64,000 nt of DNA from Pseudanabaena sp. lw0831 (GTDB lineage: Bacteria; Cyanobacteriota; Cyanobacteriia; Pseudanabaenales; Pseudanabaenaceae): NCBI RefSeq assembly GCF_016584665.1, contig NZ_BBJB01000084.1, positions 1 through 64,000 of the forward strand, written 5' to 3'. Positions 21,986-30,392 of this stretch are shown here, piece after piece. The notes under the pieces are model-generated. The model did not search any database. It worked only from the letters and a program-made list of their open reading frames with translations, and was not told the DNA's origin. How positions within the stretch are numbered: the first letter of the stretch is position 1; each line of letters begins with the position of its first letter. The translations under genes were made by a program, and so were the position numbers.

Positions 21986-22323
21986 CGAATCGACACGCCC
22001 GTTAAAGTTGTCTTTTTTTACGAAAATAGGCAAGCAAAAATGGTTGACTTCGTTGTTTAGTTCCGAAAGGTTATTGGCGATCGCAAAGTCAAATAATAGC
22101 ACTGTTGGATAATAACGACTAGAATCGCTGAAATCCTCACAGAGAATAGCTTTCAAGCCTTTTGATTAAATATCCTTGAAACTTTTGCCCAGACTAGGTT
22201 ACAAGACTTTTTGATTGCCCAACAGGGCTAATTATTAAGCAATCGCCAATAATTGATCACTTTTATTGCTAAGCACTAAGTACGAGCCAAGAAGATTTGA
22301 GAAGCGATATTTTGTATCGCTTC
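21986..22323. other. 338-bp gene-free interval right of the cassette array
   Basis: Its first 60 bases (CGAATCGACACGCCCGTTAA and on) resemble the first bases of cassette 2 after attC1 (CGAAATCGATAAGTTCGTTA and on). This suggests a decayed further cassette. The rest has short broken frames only, then the left arm of the hairpin at 22287-22337. Confidence 0.6.
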
Positions 22324-22337
22324 TCAAATCTTCTTGG
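22287..22337. terminator. long hairpin overlapping the DoxX stop codon
   Basis: CCAAGAAGATTTGAGAAGCG+ATA-TTTTG-mirror, with 23-base arms. The right arm is the last four codons and stop of the DoxX gene; the left arm is their inverted copy. Confidence 0.8.
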
Positions 22338-22698
22338 TGTACCACCAAGCCCATGCGATGAGTACTGCTTGCAGTGGCAACCGCCCCCAACGTAATAAGT
22401 CTGAGTCGGGAATTCCATCTATTTGAATACGATTAACTGCCATGTTGATATTGGCAGGAAATACAGCAATGAATAGGGCGATCAATCCCCATGCTGCGGC
22501 TTGACTGACTGGGGGAACTAACAAGCCAACTCCACCTAAAATTTCAAATACGCCACTAATGTAAACCAAAGCTAAAGGATAAGGTAAAAAAGAAGGAACG
22601 ATCTTCACAAAGGGATCGGGCGTTACCCAGTGAAGTGTCCCTGCGGTGATCATGAATATCGCAAGCAAGACCCGTAAAACTGATTTAATTGTGAGCAT
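22324..22698 (-). CDS. DoxX-family membrane protein
   Basis: 124-residue inner-membrane protein with four hydrophobic helices at about 5-22, 42-62, 66-85 and 104-120. Family landmarks are the first-helix RVLLAIFMITAGTLHWVTPDPF and GVFEILGGVGLLVP near residue 50-65. DoxX-like proteins have been tied to thiosulfate:quinone oxidoreductase and redox stress, but roles vary. The ATG at 22698 lies one base from the stop of the DUF72 gene, so the two are co-transcribed. The end of the gene is folded into a long hairpin. Confidence 0.85.
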   Translation of the reverse strand: MLTIKSVLRVLLAIFMITAGTLHWVTPDPFVKIVPSFLPYPLALVYISGVFEILGGVGLLVPPVSQAAAWGLIALFIAVFPANINMAVNRIQIDGIPDSDLLRWGRLPLQAVLIAWAWWYTKKI

Positions 22699-22699
22699 A

Positions 22700-23584
22700 T
22701 CAAAATAGTGTTAATTGTTGTGGCGGCGGAGTTAGATCATTCCAAGGCAAGGCTGGCACAGGAACATTTGCTTTTTCTAGCATTTCCTGAAAATATTTAG
22801 CATTATGCGGCGATCGCTCTTCGATAGGACAATGCATAAAAAAATAAATTTGGGTTCCATTAACTAACCAGTCTTGCAAATAAGTCACCCATTCTTGCCA
22901 AAAGCGAATATTTAAATCGCGATCGGGATGGCTAATGAAACGCACAATGCTAAAGGGTGCTGTCACTAAAGGTTGTAAAGGTAAATTTGGCTTACGACGT
23001 TCCTGCTGCACAGGGATTGACAGCGCGGGATCAATTTCATCACCTGAGGGCAGATCGTATATTGGTCGAGAATCGAGTAACACTCGACCAACACCTAGAT
23101 TTTGTAATAGCGTATTCAGGCGATCGCAATGGGGCGCTTTAAACCAATCCCCATGACGTACTTCCAGAGAAATTTGATAGTTTTTTGTCGGCAAAGCTCT
23201 GAGAAAACTTTCTAAATCAACAAAATTAACTGGGCTATAGCTCGGTGGCAGTTGGACAAATAGCACACCTAAGCGATCGCCAAACCCAGACATTAAACCT
23301 AAAAAATGTAACGCCCGATCGATATAAGGCAGTAACAAACCATTATGGGTTAATTGTTTTGGGAACTTAGGACAAAACTTAAAATTTGCGGGAGTATCCT
23401 TTGCCCAGCGCTCAACAGTCTGGCGATCGGGGATCACATAAAAAGTCGAATTTACCTCTACGGTTGCTAGGCGATCGCTATAGAGTTGCAAAAACTCCGT
23501 TGAACGGCTCCCTCTAGGATAAAAATCACCAACCCAACCTTTATAAGCCCAAACCGCACAACCCAAATAAAATTGAAAGTCCAT
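22700..23584 (-). CDS. DUF72 (YecE-like) TIM-barrel protein
   Basis: DUF72 family, predicted TIM-barrel of unknown activity. Landmarks are the opening YLGCAVWAYKGWVGDFYPRG, the block LATVEVNSTFYVIPDRQTVERW (about residues 32-53), FKFCPKFPKQLTH, LGVLFVQLPPSY, and the closing IYFFMHCPIEERSPHNA. The in-frame ATG at 23584 begins the conserved fold directly; an upstream extension to 23701 is hydrophobic and unlike the family. 294 aa with this start. It is followed by DoxX with a 1-base gap. Confidence 0.85.
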   Translation of the reverse strand: MDFQFYLGCAVWAYKGWVGDFYPRGSRSTEFLQLYSDRLATVEVNSTFYVIPDRQTVERWAKDTPANFKFCPKFPKQLTHNGLLLPYIDRALHFLGLMSGFGDRLGVLFVQLPPSYSPVNFVDLESFLRALPTKNYQISLEVRHGDWFKAPHCDRLNTLLQNLGVGRVLLDSRPIYDLPSGDEIDPALSIPVQQERRKPNLPLQPLVTAPFSIVRFISHPDRDLNIRFWQEWVTYLQDWLVNGTQIYFFMHCPIEERSPHNAKYFQEMLEKANVPVPALPWNDLTPPPQQLTLF

Positions 23585-23714
23585 AAAAACTCGCTCTTTA
23601 TTAAATCGCAGAACACTTGCGACAATTGCTATAGCATATATATGAATATCTGATAGAAATGTAATTGTTGTATAAGTCTCAACTATGTTACTTTGTGTCA
23701 AAGTTTCTTAGTAG

Positions 23715-24233
23715 ATGAAATCAAATATGCAGCACTTAGATGATCTAGCCAAAGATCAGCCAATCACTCCATGGGATGGCAAAGTTTTGCGAAGTCGAAT
23801 TGTCAAAACTTTAGAGTTGGTGCAAGACGCGATCGCTATCTCTCTTTGTATTGGGCTGTTTTGTGTCATGGTGTTGCAGCTTAAAGAGATTTTTCTATCT
23901 TTATTAACCACCCTGCACTTTCATGACATCACTGCAGATATTTTATTCATCCTCATTTTAGTGGAATTATTTCGGCTATTAATTATTTATCTACAAGAAC
24001 AGCGAGTTTCGATAGGAGTTTCCGTAGAAGTCACCATCGTTTCTGTATTGCGAGAAGTGATTGTTAAAGGATTGTTAGAAGTTGAATGGAAGCAAGTCAT
24101 GGCTACATGTGCTTTTTTAATTGCTCTAGCCCTACTATTAGTAGTCAGGGTTTGGTTGCCGCCCACATTTGAAGGCGTTGATCCTCAACAAATAGCCTCC
24201 GCACGACGCAAGGACAAAAAAATTACAGAATAA
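23715..24233 (+). CDS. PsiE-family (phosphate-starvation-inducible) membrane protein
   Basis: 172 residues with four predicted membrane helices (about 34-56, 68-92, 107-118, 126-146). It has the PsiE signature blocks ILFILILVELFRLLIIYL and VTIVSVLREVIVKGL. PsiE homologues are induced by phosphate starvation in E. coli; the mechanism is unknown. The C-terminus is polar and basic. The start is the ATG at 23715, with a second possible ATG four codons on. Its last codons are included in the hairpin 24224-24276. Confidence 0.8.
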   Translation: MKSNMQHLDDLAKDQPITPWDGKVLRSRIVKTLELVQDAIAISLCIGLFCVMVLQLKEIFLSLLTTLHFHDITADILFILILVELFRLLIIYLQEQRVSIGVSVEVTIVSVLREVIVKGLLEVEWKQVMATCAFLIALALLLVVRVWLPPTFEGVDPQQIASARRKDKKITE

Positions 24234-24276
24234 AACATAGAGGGGCGCGTTGCGCCCCTCTATGTTTTATTCTGTA
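24224..24276. terminator. long hairpin carrying the psiE gene end
   Basis: TACAGAATAAAACATAGAGG+GGCGC-GTT-mirror, with 25-base arms. The left arm contains the last codons and stop of the PsiE gene; the right arm is their inverted copy. Confidence 0.8.
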
Positions 24277-24316
24277 AAAGCAAAGAGGGGCGCATTGCGC
24301 CCCTCTTTGCTTTTAC
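24274..24316. terminator. long hairpin at the response regulator end
   Basis: GTAAAAGCAAAGAGGGGCGC-ATT-mirror, 20-base arms. It abuts the previous hairpin and includes the response regulator stop codon (24313-24315). Confidence 0.8.
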
Positions 24317-24684
24317 TTGATTTGGTTAAGTAACTGCTTAATTGTTTTGATTAATTCAGGTGGATGATAGGGCTTAGTTAAGTAAGCATCTGCCCCCTGC
24401 TTCATGCCCCAGTACTTATCAAATTCCTCACTTTTGGTTGTACACATAATTACGGGTACATTCTTCGTAGAGGCATTATTTTTTATCCAACGGCATAACT
24501 CATACCCATTCATTTGAGGCATGACCACATCGGTAACAACGAGATCGGGAGTAAAAGCTTTGAGCTTTTCAACTGCCTCAGCACCGTTATTGGCTTCCGT
24601 AACTTCTATACCGTGTTGTTTCAAATGTGCTGAGACCATCTCCAACACCATCGGACTATCGTCCACTACGAGGACTTTTACCAT
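24313..24684 (-). CDS. single-domain response regulator (CheY/PilH-like)
   Basis: 123-residue receiver domain with no output domain. The acidic pocket is Asp 8/Asp 9, the phospho-acceptor is Asp 52 (VVTDVVMPQMNGYE), the switch Thr is at 82-83 (MCTTKS) and the conserved Lys is 104 (LTKPY). It resembles the PilH/TaxP-type receivers that work with hybrid kinases in cyanobacterial motility and phototaxis. No kinase is nearby, so the pathway is unknown. The start is the ATG at 24684. Confidence 0.9.
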   Translation of the reverse strand: MVKVLVVDDSPMVLEMVSAHLKQHGIEVTEANNGAEAVEKLKAFTPDLVVTDVVMPQMNGYELCRWIKNNASTKNVPVIMCTTKSEEFDKYWGMKQGADAYLTKPYHPPELIKTIKQLLNQIK

Positions 24685-24973
24685 GACTGCTTTCCTTGTT
24701 TTCCAGTTGTGCGTTAGCGTAAATCGTCATCAAAACTCAATACTTTTGAGAATTAAGCCCATTTAAAACGATCAATTGCTAATGCAATCATAAAATTTCT
24801 AAAACCTTAAAAGTAGGATAAGGTTAAGAATATTGCCTAATCAACATTAACTGTTTATTGATCATGTGTGTTTACAGAATTGTTGATTCAACTCTATTTA
24901 ATCAATGAACAATATTAATGAAAGACATTGATATTGTTGACAGTATATCAGAATGCATCTTGGTTAGAGTGCT

Positions 24974-25966
24974 ATGGCAATGGTTACAGTTGATGGTTTA
25001 AGTAAAATTTATAACATTGCGGTCAAAGATGCGGGAATAGTTGGCACTCTTAGACACTTTTGGCATCGTCAATATCGGGCGATCGCAGCGGTTAAAGATA
25101 TTTCCTTCGCGATCGCATCGGGGGAAATGGTCGGCTTTTTGGGGCCAAATGGTGCGGGCAAGACTACGACGCTGAAAATGCTAACAGGCTTAATCCATCC
25201 ATCATCGGGGCATGTCCAAGTTGCAGGGCATATCCCCTTTGATCGAGACACGAGTTTTTTGCAAAAAATCACCTTAGTCATGGGGCAGAAACAACAATTA
25301 ATTTGGGATCTGCCAGCCCTTGACTCTTTAAAAATGAATGCGGCGGTGTATGACATCCCTGACAAAGTATTTAAGCACCGCCTTGGTGAGCTGACAGAGA
25401 TGCTATTGCTGGAAGGAAAGCTCTCGCAGCCCATGCGAAAACTCTCCCTCGGTGAGCGCATGAAGGCAGAATTATTGGCGGCTTTGATGCACCAGCCCCA
25501 AGTTTTGTTTTTAGATGAGCCAACTTTGGGCTTAGATGTGAATGCCCAAGCAAGTGTACGGGAATTTTTGCGGGAATATAATCAGCGATACCAAGCGACG
25601 ATTATCTTAACAAGTCACTATATGGCCGACATTACGGCTTTATGTAAACGGGTGTTGCTGATCCATGAAGGTGGTCTGATCTATGATGGCAGTCTCGAAG
25701 GGCTGCATAATAATTTTGCACCCTATCGAGAAGTGCGCGTGGAGCTATCCCAACCGATTACCGATCGCGAAGTTTTACAGAAATATGGTCAAATCTTAAA
25801 TATTGATGGTCAAGCAGTTTGTTTTTTAGTGCCGCGAGAAAACTTGACTAAGGCGGTTTCGCAGATTCTTGCCGAATTAGAAATTCTGGATCTCTCGGTA
25901 AATGAACCTGCGATCGAAGAAGTAATCGGGCGTGTTTTTCGTGCTGGTAGCGTCGAGCAGAACTAA
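24974..25966 (+). CDS. ABC transporter ATP-binding protein (ABC-2 exporter type)
   Basis: 330 residues. It resembles NatA/CcmA-like ATPases of ABC-2 exporters. Walker A GPNGAGKTTT is at 57-66, the signature LSLGERMKAELLAAL at about 156-170, Walker B VLFLDEPTLGLD at about 177-188, and the H-loop TSHYMAD at about 214. A C-terminal extension (240-330) is typical of the exporter group. The signature LSLGER differs from LSGGQ. The permease partner is not adjacent, since the next gene is convergent, so it must be encoded elsewhere. Start: ATG 24974 or the second Met two codons later. Confidence 0.85.
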   Translation: MAMVTVDGLSKIYNIAVKDAGIVGTLRHFWHRQYRAIAAVKDISFAIASGEMVGFLGPNGAGKTTTLKMLTGLIHPSSGHVQVAGHIPFDRDTSFLQKITLVMGQKQQLIWDLPALDSLKMNAAVYDIPDKVFKHRLGELTEMLLLEGKLSQPMRKLSLGERMKAELLAALMHQPQVLFLDEPTLGLDVNAQASVREFLREYNQRYQATIILTSHYMADITALCKRVLLIHEGGLIYDGSLEGLHNNFAPYREVRVELSQPITDREVLQKYGQILNIDGQAVCFLVPRENLTKAVSQILAELEILDLSVNEPAIEEVIGRVFRAGSVEQN

Positions 25967-25969
25967 CCC

Positions 25970-26020
25970 TAAGAGATTTTGTAAAAGCGTTGCTTCGCAA
26001 CGCTTTTACAAAATCTCTTA
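25970..26020. terminator. long hairpin between convergent genes
   Basis: TAAGAGATTTTGTAAAAGCG+TTGC-TTC-mirror, 24-base arms. The right end is the stop codon (26018-26020) of the minus-strand gene. Confidence 0.8.
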
Positions 26021-27433
26021 GTTCGGGTTTGAGCGCAAAGCGCTGGGGGCTAGATATTTAGCAACTTCAGCAATTGTCACTGGCTCATTCGATGGACTGG
26101 GGACATCAACAACGATTAAAAAGCCGTCGATTTTGCTCTTGCCCACAGTATTTAAAGCATTGAGAATTTTTGGCATATCGGCTTTGACCAAACTGCCTCG
26201 ATCATCATAAATTTCTAGCGCCGAGAGACAGCCAAGCGTGGCGTTCCAGTCAAAGTTTTTGGTGTTGACCACTGCGGGTTTGTTACGAAAAAAGTCGATC
26301 GCGGCGCCACTGCCATGAATCCGAAATAGCGATCGCCCCATAGTCCCCGCCAAATAAGCTTGCTGAATTGGCTCGTAATTGCGCCATGTGGGCGGTAAAA
26401 GCGTTTGATAGACTTGTAAATCCCCTGTGAATTTACCTTTTTGTTGTGGCAAAAAAGCATTCACGCCATCCTCAAAGGGTAAAAATAAATTTACCAGCGC
26501 AAACTGTCCATAGGCGTGAAACACTTCATCATCAGGTTGTCGAGTAAGCCCTTCCATGCGATAAATTCCTTGTGGAGTGCGCCCATTGCTAAAATTCCAA
26601 TCGAGATTATGGATGGACTGAAGCAGTAACGGTGCTGACCAAAATTGTTTGTTTTGTCTAACAAATTGCCCCTGACGATCCTTTAAAACTGCTAGACACA
26701 AAATATCGCGATTAGGACGACAAAGAACATACATATGCGCCTGTTGTGGCGCGATTTGCCATTTCAATAAATCTGTAAGATTGGGAATTGGTATTTTTTT
26801 TGCAAGTTGGCGATCGCTTTGAATATTTTTGATTGTAGTTAGCAGATGGAGATCCTGCTCCCAGTTAGGAAAGCGTTGTTGTACCTTGAGGCTCAGTTTA
26901 TCGATTTGGATTTGGGAAATATTTGCCGATGGATAACCCGCTGACTTGGCGATCGCGGCTAGGGAAATCGCCACCCATTGCGGGTCAGTACTATAGTCAA
27001 TGGTGCGCAAAAAATGCTGCTTAAGCTTGCCATAAACCGTAGGTTTGAGTGTATAAAGCTGTGTGGCAACTTGGATCGCTGTGTCAATAATCCCTTTTTG
27101 GGGATCGGTGAGGTTTGCGGCTGTCGTCATCTGCAAAACATTTTCTAAGGCTTGCAAGGCATAGTCTTTTTCGGGTGCTAAAACGCCGATCGCCCATAAA
27201 GATTCTTGCCAATGCGCGGCATTACTTTCAGTGAGAGGATATTTCTGAAGATCAAACCTGCTAGGATTCGATTTCTGCTGTTGGTCAAGTATCTGGGCAT
27301 CTCTAGCGCTCGTTGTAGCTTTAGGTTGGTAAGCGCGGATTGGTGGAGTTTGCGCTTTAACTGGTTGGGGCGGATTCGCAGCGACAAAAAAGGCGATCGC
27401 TGCCACAGCAGCACTTGACATGAATTGATACAT
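26018..27433 (-). CDS. secreted L,D-transpeptidase-like (YkuD-type) protein
   Basis: 471 residues with an N-terminal signal peptide (hydrophobic 5-20, cleavage after VKA-Q near 27-28). The C-terminal 200 residues show YkuD features: TPQGIYRMEG (286-295), the HGSG motif (373-376) and the catalytic-cysteine block LGCLSALEI (400-408, Cys 402). These fit the H-x-G...S/x-G-C-x-S pattern of L,D-transpeptidases, which crosslink peptidoglycan or anchor proteins. The spacing between segments is wider than in classical YkuD domains, so it is a divergent member. Residues 40-260 are helical, possibly a substrate or scaffold domain. The start may be the ATG at 27433 or the later Met 5. Confidence 0.65.
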   Translation of the reverse strand: MYQFMSSAAVAAIAFFVAANPPQPVKAQTPPIRAYQPKATTSARDAQILDQQQKSNPSRFDLQKYPLTESNAAHWQESLWAIGVLAPEKDYALQALENVLQMTTAANLTDPQKGIIDTAIQVATQLYTLKPTVYGKLKQHFLRTIDYSTDPQWVAISLAAIAKSAGYPSANISQIQIDKLSLKVQQRFPNWEQDLHLLTTIKNIQSDRQLAKKIPIPNLTDLLKWQIAPQQAHMYVLCRPNRDILCLAVLKDRQGQFVRQNKQFWSAPLLLQSIHNLDWNFSNGRTPQGIYRMEGLTRQPDDEVFHAYGQFALVNLFLPFEDGVNAFLPQQKGKFTGDLQVYQTLLPPTWRNYEPIQQAYLAGTMGRSLFRIHGSGAAIDFFRNKPAVVNTKNFDWNATLGCLSALEIYDDRGSLVKADMPKILNALNTVGKSKIDGFLIVVDVPSPSNEPVTIAEVAKYLAPSALRSNPN

Positions 27434-27483
27434 AATTTCTTAGCACAAAAAAATAGGGAAGGCGCAAAGTGCTTTCCCTATTT

Positions 27484-27588
27484 TATAGCGGTTTTCATTT
27501 TGCCTACGGCAAAATGAAAACTCAAAAATATTACTGAGATTGATTTTTTGTTTTCAAATGAGTATGCACTCATTTGAAAACCGCTATA
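27484..27588. mobile_element. MITE-like element, family A, copy 2
   Basis: 105 bp with perfect 14-base terminal inverted repeats TATAGCGGTTTTCA / TGAAAACCGCTATA. Its two internal palindromes are separated by TACTGAGATTGATTTTTTG. It matches 3066-3171 in opposite orientation and ends 3 bases from the tRNA gene. Confidence 0.8.
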
Positions 27589-27591
27589 GTA

Positions 27592-27664
27592 TGGAGCTAA
27601 GCGGATTCGAACCGCTGGCCCTCTCAATGCCATTGAGATGCGCTACCAACTGCGCTATAGCCCC
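27592..27664 (-). tRNA. tRNA-Ala (anticodon GGC)
   Basis: The minus strand folds as a standard cloverleaf: acceptor GGGGCTA / TAGCTCC, D-arm GCGC...GCGC, anticodon stem TCTCA/TGAGA with loop ATGGCAT giving anticodon GGC, and T-arm CAGCGGTTCGAATCCGCT. The discriminator base is A. CCA is not encoded. 73 nt. Confidence 0.95.
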
Positions 27665-27754
27665 AGAAATCAGCTAATTTATTAGCTTATCTATAATCGC
27701 GCAAATCGAGATTTATGTCAAATGCGATCGCCAAAAAATTAAACCAGCACAAGT

Positions 27755-28468
27755 TTATTGCGTGTACCAACTTTTGCGCCTTTGTTGCATTTGATCAATT
27801 TCAGCCTGTTGAGAACTGAGAATCTCTTGAGCCAGTTTTTGAATTTCAGGACGCTTTGACTTCGCGATCGCATCTTTTGCCATCACTAAAGCACCTTCAT
27901 GATGGGGAATCATCGCTTCTAGAAACCGTAAATCAAATTTATCGTCAGCACGTCCCAAGTCCACACTCATCATCATATTGCGACGAAATTCGGGAGTCAT
28001 TGCCATCATGTGATTAGATTCTGCGTGCCACTTCATCAACTTCTCATCAGCCTTGGGATACCATGTTTTGCGCCATTCTCCCATCTGCGCGATTTCCTTC
28101 TTTTGTGCTTGAATGATTTCTTGTGCTAACTTCTTTAATTCAGGACGCTGAGAATTTTTTAAGACATCCTCGGCCATAGCGATCGCGCCTTGATGATGTG
28201 GTGTCATTCCATCGATAAAGCGCAAGTCATAATCAGCATCGGCAACACCTAAATCCATTGAACTATGGGACATGTCATGGGACATCATGCCACTTGAATT
28301 CTGCACTGGCAATGGTTTGTCTACAGCTTTTGTAGGCTGAGCTGATGGAGTAGTAACAGGTACTGAGGCAGAATTATTCGCTGTACAAGCTGTCAATCCG
28401 CTACTTGCTGCCGCAGTGACTATTAGTATCAGTGAAGCAATTCGATGTTTTGCAATATGGAACAACAT
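27755..28468 (-). CDS. DUF305 lipoprotein with two DUF305 repeats
   Basis: 237 residues. The N-terminal signal ends in a lipobox (LTAC, Cys about 28), so it is probably a lipid-anchored periplasmic protein. Two DUF305 modules follow: DADYDLRFIDGMTPHHQGAIAM (about 76-97) with QAQKKEIAQMGEWR, and DDKFDLRFLEAMIPHHEGALVM (about 175-196) with SSQQAEIDQMQQRRKSWY. Each has the histidine pair (PHH) and methionines that suggest copper or other metal binding; DUF305 proteins often sit with copper genes. It is paired with a second tandem-DUF305 gene upstream on the same strand. Confidence 0.85.
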   Translation of the reverse strand: MLFHIAKHRIASLILIVTAAASSGLTACTANNSASVPVTTPSAQPTKAVDKPLPVQNSSGMMSHDMSHSSMDLGVADADYDLRFIDGMTPHHQGAIAMAEDVLKNSQRPELKKLAQEIIQAQKKEIAQMGEWRKTWYPKADEKLMKWHAESNHMMAMTPEFRRNMMMSVDLGRADDKFDLRFLEAMIPHHEGALVMAKDAIAKSKRPEIQKLAQEILSSQQAEIDQMQQRRKSWYTQ

Positions 28469-28510
28469 ATTTGAGACTCAGGAGCTAAGACAAAAAAATG
28501 ATTTGACAAT

Positions 28511-28549
28511 ACCAATTCTCAAAATGGCGTTGTCATTTTGAGAATTGGT
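28511..28549. terminator. hairpin between the DUF305 genes
   Basis: ACCAATTCTCAAAATG-GCGTTGT-CATTTTGAGAATTGGT. 16-base arms; it lies between the upstream DUF305 gene's stop (28580) and the downstream gene's start. Confidence 0.65.
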
Positions 28550-28579
28550 GTAAGAAAAGGTTTAATACAGCAACAAGTG

Positions 28580-29302
28580 CTATTTATACCAAGTTTGATG
28601 CCACTGACGCATCTGCTCAATTTCGGTGCTCTGAGCTTTAACGATCGCATAAGAGAGCGTTCTCATCTCATTGCGATCGCTGTCAATGATCATGCTGGAC
28701 ATCATCAGCGCCATTTTGTGATGGGGAATCATCTCTTCAATAAAGGCTTTGTCAAAATCAGGAGCATTTTTGAGGGCTTTAAGATCGATTGCCATCATAT
28801 TCTGTATTCCCATAGGCTTCTTGGTTAGTATTGGCTTTTTCATTCCCATCATGCCACTGTGATCCATGTTGCCATGATTCATGGTTGTAGCAGTCGGAAC
28901 TTCTGTGCCATACCATTGCTTATACCAAGATTTCATTTGCGCAATTTCGCGAGTTTGATCGATCTTGATTGATTCCGCAAGTTTTTTTATCTCAGGACGT
29001 TTAGACAGTTTGAGAGCGAGATCTGCCATTTGCACAGCGCCTTCATGGTGAGGAATCATCATTTCGATAAAATGGCGATCGGTTTGCTCTCCTGCCATCA
29101 TGCCATGCATCATCATGCCTTGCTGCGGCATCATCTGACTAATAACTAGACGTGACGTTTGTTCTGCTTGGACAACATTAGTAGCAGCGGCAACGGCAGT
29201 GCTACCGACCAAAATGCTAGCAATACCCAAGAGCAAAGCCTTATATTTTTTGGGACTGGTCTGATTCTCTCTGGCTGAGTTTTGAGCATCTTTAGAGTTC
29301 AT
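28580..29302 (-). CDS. second protein with two DUF305 repeats
   Basis: 240 residues. A single hydrophobic N-terminal segment (about 20-45: YKALLLGIASILVGSTAVAA) acts as a signal or anchor. DUF305 module 1 is TDRHFIEMMIPHHEGAVQM (about 94-112) and module 2 is FDKAFIEEMIPHHKMALMM (about 195-213), each followed by the E-I-x-Q-M-x-x-W motif. The segment before the first module and the linker are rich in Met and His (MMPQQGMMMHGMM; NHGNMDHSGMMGM), as in copper-binding proteins. Metal binding is inferred from composition. The start is the ATG at 29302. Confidence 0.8.
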   Translation of the reverse strand: MNSKDAQNSARENQTSPKKYKALLLGIASILVGSTAVAAATNVVQAEQTSRLVISQMMPQQGMMMHGMMAGEQTDRHFIEMMIPHHEGAVQMADLALKLSKRPEIKKLAESIKIDQTREIAQMKSWYKQWYGTEVPTATTMNHGNMDHSGMMGMKKPILTKKPMGIQNMMAIDLKALKNAPDFDKAFIEEMIPHHKMALMMSSMIIDSDRNEMRTLSYAIVKAQSTEIEQMRQWHQTWYK

Positions 29303-29511
29303 AGATTTTCCCTAACGTTCTATTTCTATTTTACTTCAAGAAAATGAAATCAGAATGAAACCCGATTTTTGCGATCGCATTGAACTCACGACTCACAGTA
29401 ATTGAGATCGACTGAACCTTACACTGACAAATAGGCAATCACCTATTTGTCAACCTCAAAAAATCAATAGTGATATGTTAAGGTTGAACCAATGGATCTC
29501 TCGGAATTACT

Positions 29512-30333
29512 ATGCAAAGCACCCAAGCACTGATTTTGCCCGATGCTCCCACTTCTCAACCTCCCACAAACAAAATTAGCCTCCCCGATCATACGCAACT
29601 ACCCGACTCAGACGGAACCTTTGTGAAAAATTTTCAGGAACATCCGCAAAGCGTCATTTTAACTAGTTCCATTGAGCCAGTCCTACAAAAACTACATCCT
29701 GATGGGCGCTACTGTATCGGACAGGATAGCGGTATCTACTGGCGGTTGACCGAACCAGCCGAAAAGGGAGCCGAGGCTCCAGACTGGTTTTATGTTCCCA
29801 ACGTACCACCACTTCTCGATGGAGAATATCGCCGTTCCTACGTGTTATGGAAAGAAGTTGTCGCGCCCTTAATTGCGATTGAGTTTGTTTCTGGTAATGG
29901 TTCCGAAGAACGTGATGCCACACCTCCTAGCAAAAACGACAAAGTGGGAAAGTTTTGGGTCTACGAACAAGCCATTCGCATTCCATTCTATGCCATTTTT
30001 GAAGCGAAGAAAGCCTCTGTTGAGGTTTATCATCTAGTTGATGGGCAGTATGAGAAGCTATCGCCCAATGATCGTGGACATTATCCGATCGCAGTGATGG
30101 GAGTCGAGCTTGGCATTAAAGAAGATGCCGGGCTACCTTGGTTACGTTGGTGGGATCAGACTGGTAATTTGTTATTAACTGGAGATGAAAGGGCTGTACG
30201 TTCGGATGCGATCGCAGACCAAGAACGTCTTGCTAAGCAACAGGCTGAGCAGAGACAACAACAAGCTGAGCAAAAAGCTGAACGACTTGCTGCAAAGCTT
30301 AGAGCGTTAGGAATTGACCCTGACGAAACATAA
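29512..30333 (+). CDS. Uma2-family (DUF820) putative nuclease
   Basis: 273 residues. It matches the Uma2/DUF820 proteins that are highly amplified in cyanobacteria and related to PD-(D/E)XK restriction folds. Visible blocks are RRSYVLWKEVVAPLIAIEFV, then GNGSEERDATPPSKNDKVGKFWVYEQ (residues about 125-150) and YYAIFEAKKASVEVYHL-like sequence, ending with PWLRWWDQTGNLLLTGDER. A glutamine-rich coiled-coil tail (235-265) and LRALGIDPDE close the protein, as in many cyanobacterial Uma2 members. DNA cleavage has not been shown for most of the family. The start is the ATG at 29512. Confidence 0.8.
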   Translation: MQSTQALILPDAPTSQPPTNKISLPDHTQLPDSDGTFVKNFQEHPQSVILTSSIEPVLQKLHPDGRYCIGQDSGIYWRLTEPAEKGAEAPDWFYVPNVPPLLDGEYRRSYVLWKEVVAPLIAIEFVSGNGSEERDATPPSKNDKVGKFWVYEQAIRIPFYAIFEAKKASVEVYHLVDGQYEKLSPNDRGHYPIAVMGVELGIKEDAGLPWLRWWDQTGNLLLTGDERAVRSDAIADQERLAKQQAEQRQQQAEQKAERLAAKLRALGIDPDET

Positions 30334-30392
30334 TACTAATTCTCGCAAATTTAGAACTTCTACTTACTCCTTAAATCAACAGAAGTTCAATT

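Noticed and set aside
21990-22190. Minus-strand open frame of about 58 codons right of attC3
   Set aside because: It has no clear start codon or ribosome-binding site, runs into the attC site, and matches no family I recognise.
27484-27664. tRNA-Ala as the attachment site of a genomic island
   Set aside because: No integrase, no direct repeat of the tRNA 3' end, and the neighbouring element is a short MITE-like sequence.
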